Below are positions 61,092 through 64,000 of a DNA stretch of 64,000 bases, one piece after another. Location of the stretch: contig NZ_CP178732.1 of NCBI RefSeq assembly GCF_047324175.1, forward strand, positions 992,001 through 1,056,000, written 5' to 3'. This DNA comes from Acerihabitans sp015654925. Its GTDB lineage: Bacteria; Pseudomonadota; Gammaproteobacteria; Enterobacterales; Enterobacteriaceae. Every line of letters starts with the position of its first letter. Position 1 is the first letter of the stretch. The notes beneath the pieces are model-generated. The model was not told the origin of the DNA. It ran no database searches and worked only from the letters and a program-made list of their open reading frames with translations. The translations under genes and the position numbers were made by a program.

Positions 61092-62037
61092 GGCGGGTTC
61101 CGGCCCCTGGCCGCGGGGCAAGCGCTGCGCGGTGGTGGTGAGCGTGGATTTTAATGATATCCACGGCATTGTGCATCAGGTGCCGGCGGTGGCCGGCCGC
61201 GAGAAAAGCCTGTCGGTATGGCGTTATGGCACGCAGCGCGGTATCGATCGGTTGCTGCGGCTGCTGGCGGACAAACGGGTCGCCGGCAGCTGGTGCCTGC
61301 CGGGCATCGTGGCCGAAGAGCATCCCGGGCGGGTCAGCCAGATCCAGCAGGGCGGCCATGAGCTGGCCGGCTGCGGGTATCGGTTTGAGCATTTTGATAC
61401 GCTGTCCCTGGACGAACAGATCGTAAGCGTAAGGCGCGGCAACGCCGCCATCGGCAATATCACCGGCCGCGCGCCGCAGGGGTTTCGCCTGCCCGCGGGC
61501 AACTGGGACGCCGGACTGCCAGACGCGCTGGCGGCCGAAGGCATCCGCTGGACATCGGGCTGGCGCGGCGACGATTTGCCCTATTTTCATACGCTGAGTC
61601 CGCGGCCGCCGGATCGGCCCCGGCTGGTGGAATTGCCCCTGCACTATGAGCTGGAAGACGAACCCTATTTCGCCTTTAACCTCAGCCCGGCGGTGCCGCC
61701 GGCCCAGTCGCGCATCGCCTCCTACAGCCAGACCCTCGGTAATATGAAAATGGACTTTGACGGCTTTTACCGCTTCGGCCTGTGTTATGTGCTGCGCCTG
61801 CATCCCGAAGTCATAGGTACCGCCGGACGGATCGGCGTATTGGCCGAATTGCTGGATTATATCGCCGCCCATCCCGATGTCTGGATCGCCACCGCCGCCC
61901 AGGTGGCCGACTGGTGGCAGTCCAGCCAGCCGGACAACGACCCCGCGCATCCCGCCGAAGTTTGGCGGCGGCATACCGTCGCTGGTCCCCGCGGCCAATC
62001 CGCCGGCAATAACGACAGGAGGCTGCCCAATGTCTAA
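61081..62037 (+). CDS. NodB-fold family protein 2, active-site residues altered
   Basis: 318 residues from ATG 61081 (AGGAG 7 nt upstream; the ATG at 61075 is too close to it). Paralogue of the preceding protein. The acid/base segment is VVSVDFNDIHG, and the metal motif HGYRHES of its partner becomes CGYRFEH, losing both histidines; WDAGLPDAL corresponds to the later block. It may be a metal-independent allantoinase-like enzyme (PuuE is such a case) or a non-catalytic partner of protein 1. Gene overlap suggests a hetero-oligomer. Confidence 0.82.
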   Translation: MSIEAGSGPWPRGKRCAVVVSVDFNDIHGIVHQVPAVAGREKSLSVWRYGTQRGIDRLLRLLADKRVAGSWCLPGIVAEEHPGRVSQIQQGGHELAGCGYRFEHFDTLSLDEQIVSVRRGNAAIGNITGRAPQGFRLPAGNWDAGLPDALAAEGIRWTSGWRGDDLPYFHTLSPRPPDRPRLVELPLHYELEDEPYFAFNLSPAVPPAQSRIASYSQTLGNMKMDFDGFYRFGLCYVLRLHPEVIGTAGRIGVLAELLDYIAAHPDVWIATAAQVADWWQSSQPDNDPAHPAEVWRRHTVAGPRGQSAGNNDRRLPNV

Positions 62038-63460
62038 ACTAGCCCGGGAGAATGCGGCGCCGGGGAGTTCCGGCGGGGATGCATGCGCCAATCCCCAGCA
62101 GGCGCTGGTCGATTTTGTTACCGGCGCGGCATTTGACGCCCTGCCGCCGGCGCTGGTTGAACGCTGTAAACGGCATATTCTCGATACGCTGGGGGCGGCA
62201 CTGGCGGGCGCGACCAGCCAGGTGGCGCAGGATATGACCCGGTTGCTGGAAATGGAGGAGGCCGCGCCGCAGTCGCCGGTCTGGGGCACCGGCCTGGCCA
62301 CTTCGGCGCGTAATGCGGCATTGCTTAACGGTATTGCCGCCCATGCGCTGGAACTTGATGACACCGGCGGCTGCGATCACTCCGGCGCCGTGGTGATCCC
62401 GGCCCTGCTGGCGATCTTGCCGCTTTGTCCGCGGCCGGTGAGCGGGCGTGAGCTGATTTGCGCCACGGTGATTGGCTACGATGTGGCGCGCCGGGTACTG
62501 GAGGCCTGCGGCGGTTATTCCGCCCACAACGGCGCCGGCTGGCATTCCACCGCCACCTGCGGCGTATTCGGCGCGGCGGCGGCGGCGGCCCGTCTGCTTG
62601 GCCTGGGGACGGCGCAGGTCAGTTCGGCCCTGGGCGTGGCCGGCAGTTTCAGCGGCGGGCTGTGGGGGTTTATCCACGACGGTTCGCAAAGTAAAAAACT
62701 GCACGCCGGACGCGCCGCCGAGGGCGGCGTGCTGGCGGCGCTGTGCGCCATGCGGGGGATTACCGGGCCGGGGGCGCTGTTCGACGATCGCTGGGGCGGG
62801 TTTCTCGCCACCTTTGCCGCCGGCAGCGCGGTTCCCGAGGCGTTGACCGAACGGCTGGGACGGGTATGGAAGCTGGAGCGCTGTTCCATTAAACCCTATG
62901 CTTCGTGCCGCGGCACCCATGCGGCCATCGACGCCGCCGGGCTGCTGCTCGGACGATTGGGCGCCGGCGGCGATGAGATCGCGGCCATCGAGGTGCGGCT
63001 TTGTCCATTCCTCAACGATATGTGCGGCAATACCCATATCCAGACGCTGGCGGCCGCGCAGATGAGCCTGCCCTACGCGGTGGCGGCGCGGCTGGTATTC
63101 GGCCACGCCGGCCTGGATGCCTATGGGGAACTCCAGCGCCGCGATCCCCGCCTGCTGGCCATGATGGCCCGCATCACTTTACTGGTCGATCCGGCGCTTA
63201 GCGCCGACGGCGAGCCGGAAATCACTCTGCTGACCCGGGACGGGGACCGTCTGTCGCTGCGGGTGGAGGTGGCGCTGGGCAATCCCGCCAATCCCGTCAG
63301 CGACCGGCAATTACGTGATAAATTTTTATCCCTGGCGGCCAGGGCATTACCGGTAACTCAGGCGCAGGCCCTGTGGGCGCGGGGCATGGCCCTTGAGGGC
63401 GAAGATGATATCAGCGCGCTGGTCCCCCTGCTTATCCCCAATCAGCGGGATTTTATCTGA
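62030..63460 (+). CDS. MmgE/PrpD-family protein
   Basis: 476 residues from ATG 62030 (AGGAGG upstream; overlaps the deacetylase 2 end by 8 bp). MmgE/PrpD fold: N-terminal helical part with RHILDTLGAALAGA, then AHALELDDTGGCDHSGAVVIP, GWHSTATCGVFGAA and FIHDGSQSKKLHAGRAAEGG. The family includes 2-methylcitrate dehydratase and the iminodisuccinate epimerase. A 2-methylcitrate role is unlikely as prpB and prpC are missing. Next to an ASL-type lyase, an epimerase for an N-substituted dicarboxylic acid is attractive. Confidence 0.87.
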   Translation: MSKLARENAAPGSSGGDACANPQQALVDFVTGAAFDALPPALVERCKRHILDTLGAALAGATSQVAQDMTRLLEMEEAAPQSPVWGTGLATSARNAALLNGIAAHALELDDTGGCDHSGAVVIPALLAILPLCPRPVSGRELICATVIGYDVARRVLEACGGYSAHNGAGWHSTATCGVFGAAAAAARLLGLGTAQVSSALGVAGSFSGGLWGFIHDGSQSKKLHAGRAAEGGVLAALCAMRGITGPGALFDDRWGGFLATFAAGSAVPEALTERLGRVWKLERCSIKPYASCRGTHAAIDAAGLLLGRLGAGGDEIAAIEVRLCPFLNDMCGNTHIQTLAAAQMSLPYAVAARLVFGHAGLDAYGELQRRDPRLLAMMARITLLVDPALSADGEPEITLLTRDGDRLSLRVEVALGNPANPVSDRQLRDKFLSLAARALPVTQAQALWARGMALEGEDDISALVPLLIPNQRDFI

Positions 63461-63486
63461 GGTCCGGATCGCATTGATTTTAGCGT

Positions 63487-63505
63487 GCCGGCGCGCCGCG
63501 CCGGC
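63487..63505. other. Intercistronic hairpin
   Basis: GCCGGCG / CGCCGGC stem with a 5-nt loop between the MmgE/PrpD and HcxA-like genes; no T run, so not a strong terminator. Confidence 0.5.
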
Positions 63506-63538
63506 TAACGCCGAGCGTATTTTTTAGCAGGCAACACC

Positions 63539-64000
63539 ATGGAGAAGCCGTACATGCAAGCACAGACCATCATTTTCCCGGCGCAAATCCTGCGCGGCCC
63601 GGGCATGTTGTCCCGCCTGGACGAAGTCTGCCGGAAGCTCGGCCGGCGCGCGCTGCTGATCGGCGGCCACCAGGCCCTGGCGGCGGTGGGGGACGGCGTT
63701 AAACAGCAGTTGGCCGCCGGTCCGGTGGCGCTGATCGGCAGCGCATGGTTTGGCGGGGAATGCAGCGATACGCATATCCAGCGCCTGACGCGGCGGGTAG
63801 CGGAGCTGAATATCGACCTGATTATCGCCGCCGGCGGCGGCAAGGCCCTGGATACCTGTAAAGCGGTGGGGGCGGCCGGCAATGTGCCCGTCGTGGCCGT
63901 ACCGACCATTGCCGCCACCTGCGCGGCGGTGACGCCGCTGACCATCCGCTACTATGACGACGGCCGGTTCCGCGATCTCTATCCATTGCCGCAGGCGCCG
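63539..64000 (+). CDS. Iron-containing alcohol dehydrogenase, HcxA/YbdH-like (partial)
   Basis: First 154 residues of a group III metal-dependent alcohol dehydrogenase, cut by the window edge. The N-terminal Rossmann part includes IIAAGGGKALDTCKAVG (cofactor motif GGGKxxDT) and VVAVPTIAATCAAVTPLTI, nearly the same as in E. coli YbdH (HcxA), a 2-oxoacid reductase-type enzyme. ATG 63539 and ATG 63554 are both possible starts; the second has GGAG 10 nt upstream. Position after the MmgE/PrpD gene makes it the next gene of the operon. Confidence 0.85.
   Translation, partial: MEKPYMQAQTIIFPAQILRGPGMLSRLDEVCRKLGRRALLIGGHQALAAVGDGVKQQLAAGPVALIGSAWFGGECSDTHIQRLTRRVAELNIDLIIAAGGGKALDTCKAVGAAGNVPVVAVPTIAATCAAVTPLTIRYYDDGRFRDLYPLPQAP

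Noticed and set aside
60979..62364. 461-codon minus-strand frame across the deacetylase genes
   Set aside because: Antisense to three overlapping plus-strand genes with ribosome sites and family motifs; no domain recognisable.
62039..63106. 355-codon minus-strand frame opposite the MmgE/PrpD gene
   Set aside because: High-GC antisense shadow rich in R, Q and H; no motif or ribosome site.

Overview
The window comes from an enteric gammaproteobacterium (order Enterobacterales). The ybhF-ybhG-cecR block, an OmpC/OmpF-type porin, a YhcN/BhsA-type small periplasmic protein, an AldA-like aldehyde dehydrogenase and MetNIQ-type transporters all look enterobacterial. The high GC and a leucine-rich-repeat protein of the YopM/IpaH/SspH type suggest a host- or plant-associated lineage, perhaps Sodalis- or Pectobacteriaceae-like; that placement is inference. 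No rRNA, tRNA, CRISPR array, insertion sequence or phage gene was recognised.

Layout. 1-3351: ybhFG drug-export genes with the TetR regulator CecR (ybhF runs off the left edge). 3579-7119: BhsA-like protein, a 21-repeat LRR putative type III effector and a porin. 7980-15044: a choline-O-sulfate locus with a ProVW/ChoVW-like transporter, LysR regulator, choline sulfatase BetC, ChoX-like binding protein, and a YeiH-type putative sulfate exporter followed by a cysteine-rich 71-residue protein. 15305-22726: a six-gene oligopeptide-type ABC operon ending in a luciferase-like monooxygenase and a double AhpD/CMD-domain protein. 23092-26744: a MetNIQ-type importer and an orphan MetQ lipoprotein. Together 7980-26744 looks like a region for taking up and processing small sulfur compounds.

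26897-33598 holds single-gene metabolic and defence functions: AEC transporter, NAD(P)-binding protein, DUF1330, TetA-like MFS pump, MDR oxidoreductase, SDR with a divergent ArsR-like regulator, and DUF1003. 33627-39159 is an AldA-LutA-LutB-LutC-2-hydroxyacid dehydrogenase series for stepwise oxidation of lactaldehyde and lactate. 39773-43385 has two GGDEF diguanylate cyclases around a YciI-like gene. 43458-47327 encodes a 1289-residue fusion of a glycoside hydrolase, a glycosyltransferase and an FAD oxidoreductase. 48069-48227 is a 52-residue lysine-rich protein.

The two most interesting loci are at the right. At 48701-55004 a polar amino-acid ABC transporter is followed by a PvcA/DIT1-family isocyanide synthase homologue, a ROK-family kinase, a GntR/FCD regulator and a NagB-like sugar-phosphate isomerase with a changed active site. 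Known isonitrile synthases use an amino acid plus ribulose-5-phosphate, so transporter, synthase, kinase and isomerase could form an unusual pathway. At 56227-64000 an argininosuccinate-lyase-type C-N lyase, an amino-acid ABC transporter, two dissimilar NodB-fold deacetylases, an MmgE/PrpD protein and an HcxA-like dehydrogenase (cut by the right edge) sit beside a divergent LysR gene. This looks like a catabolic operon for an N-substituted amino acid or aminocarboxylate.
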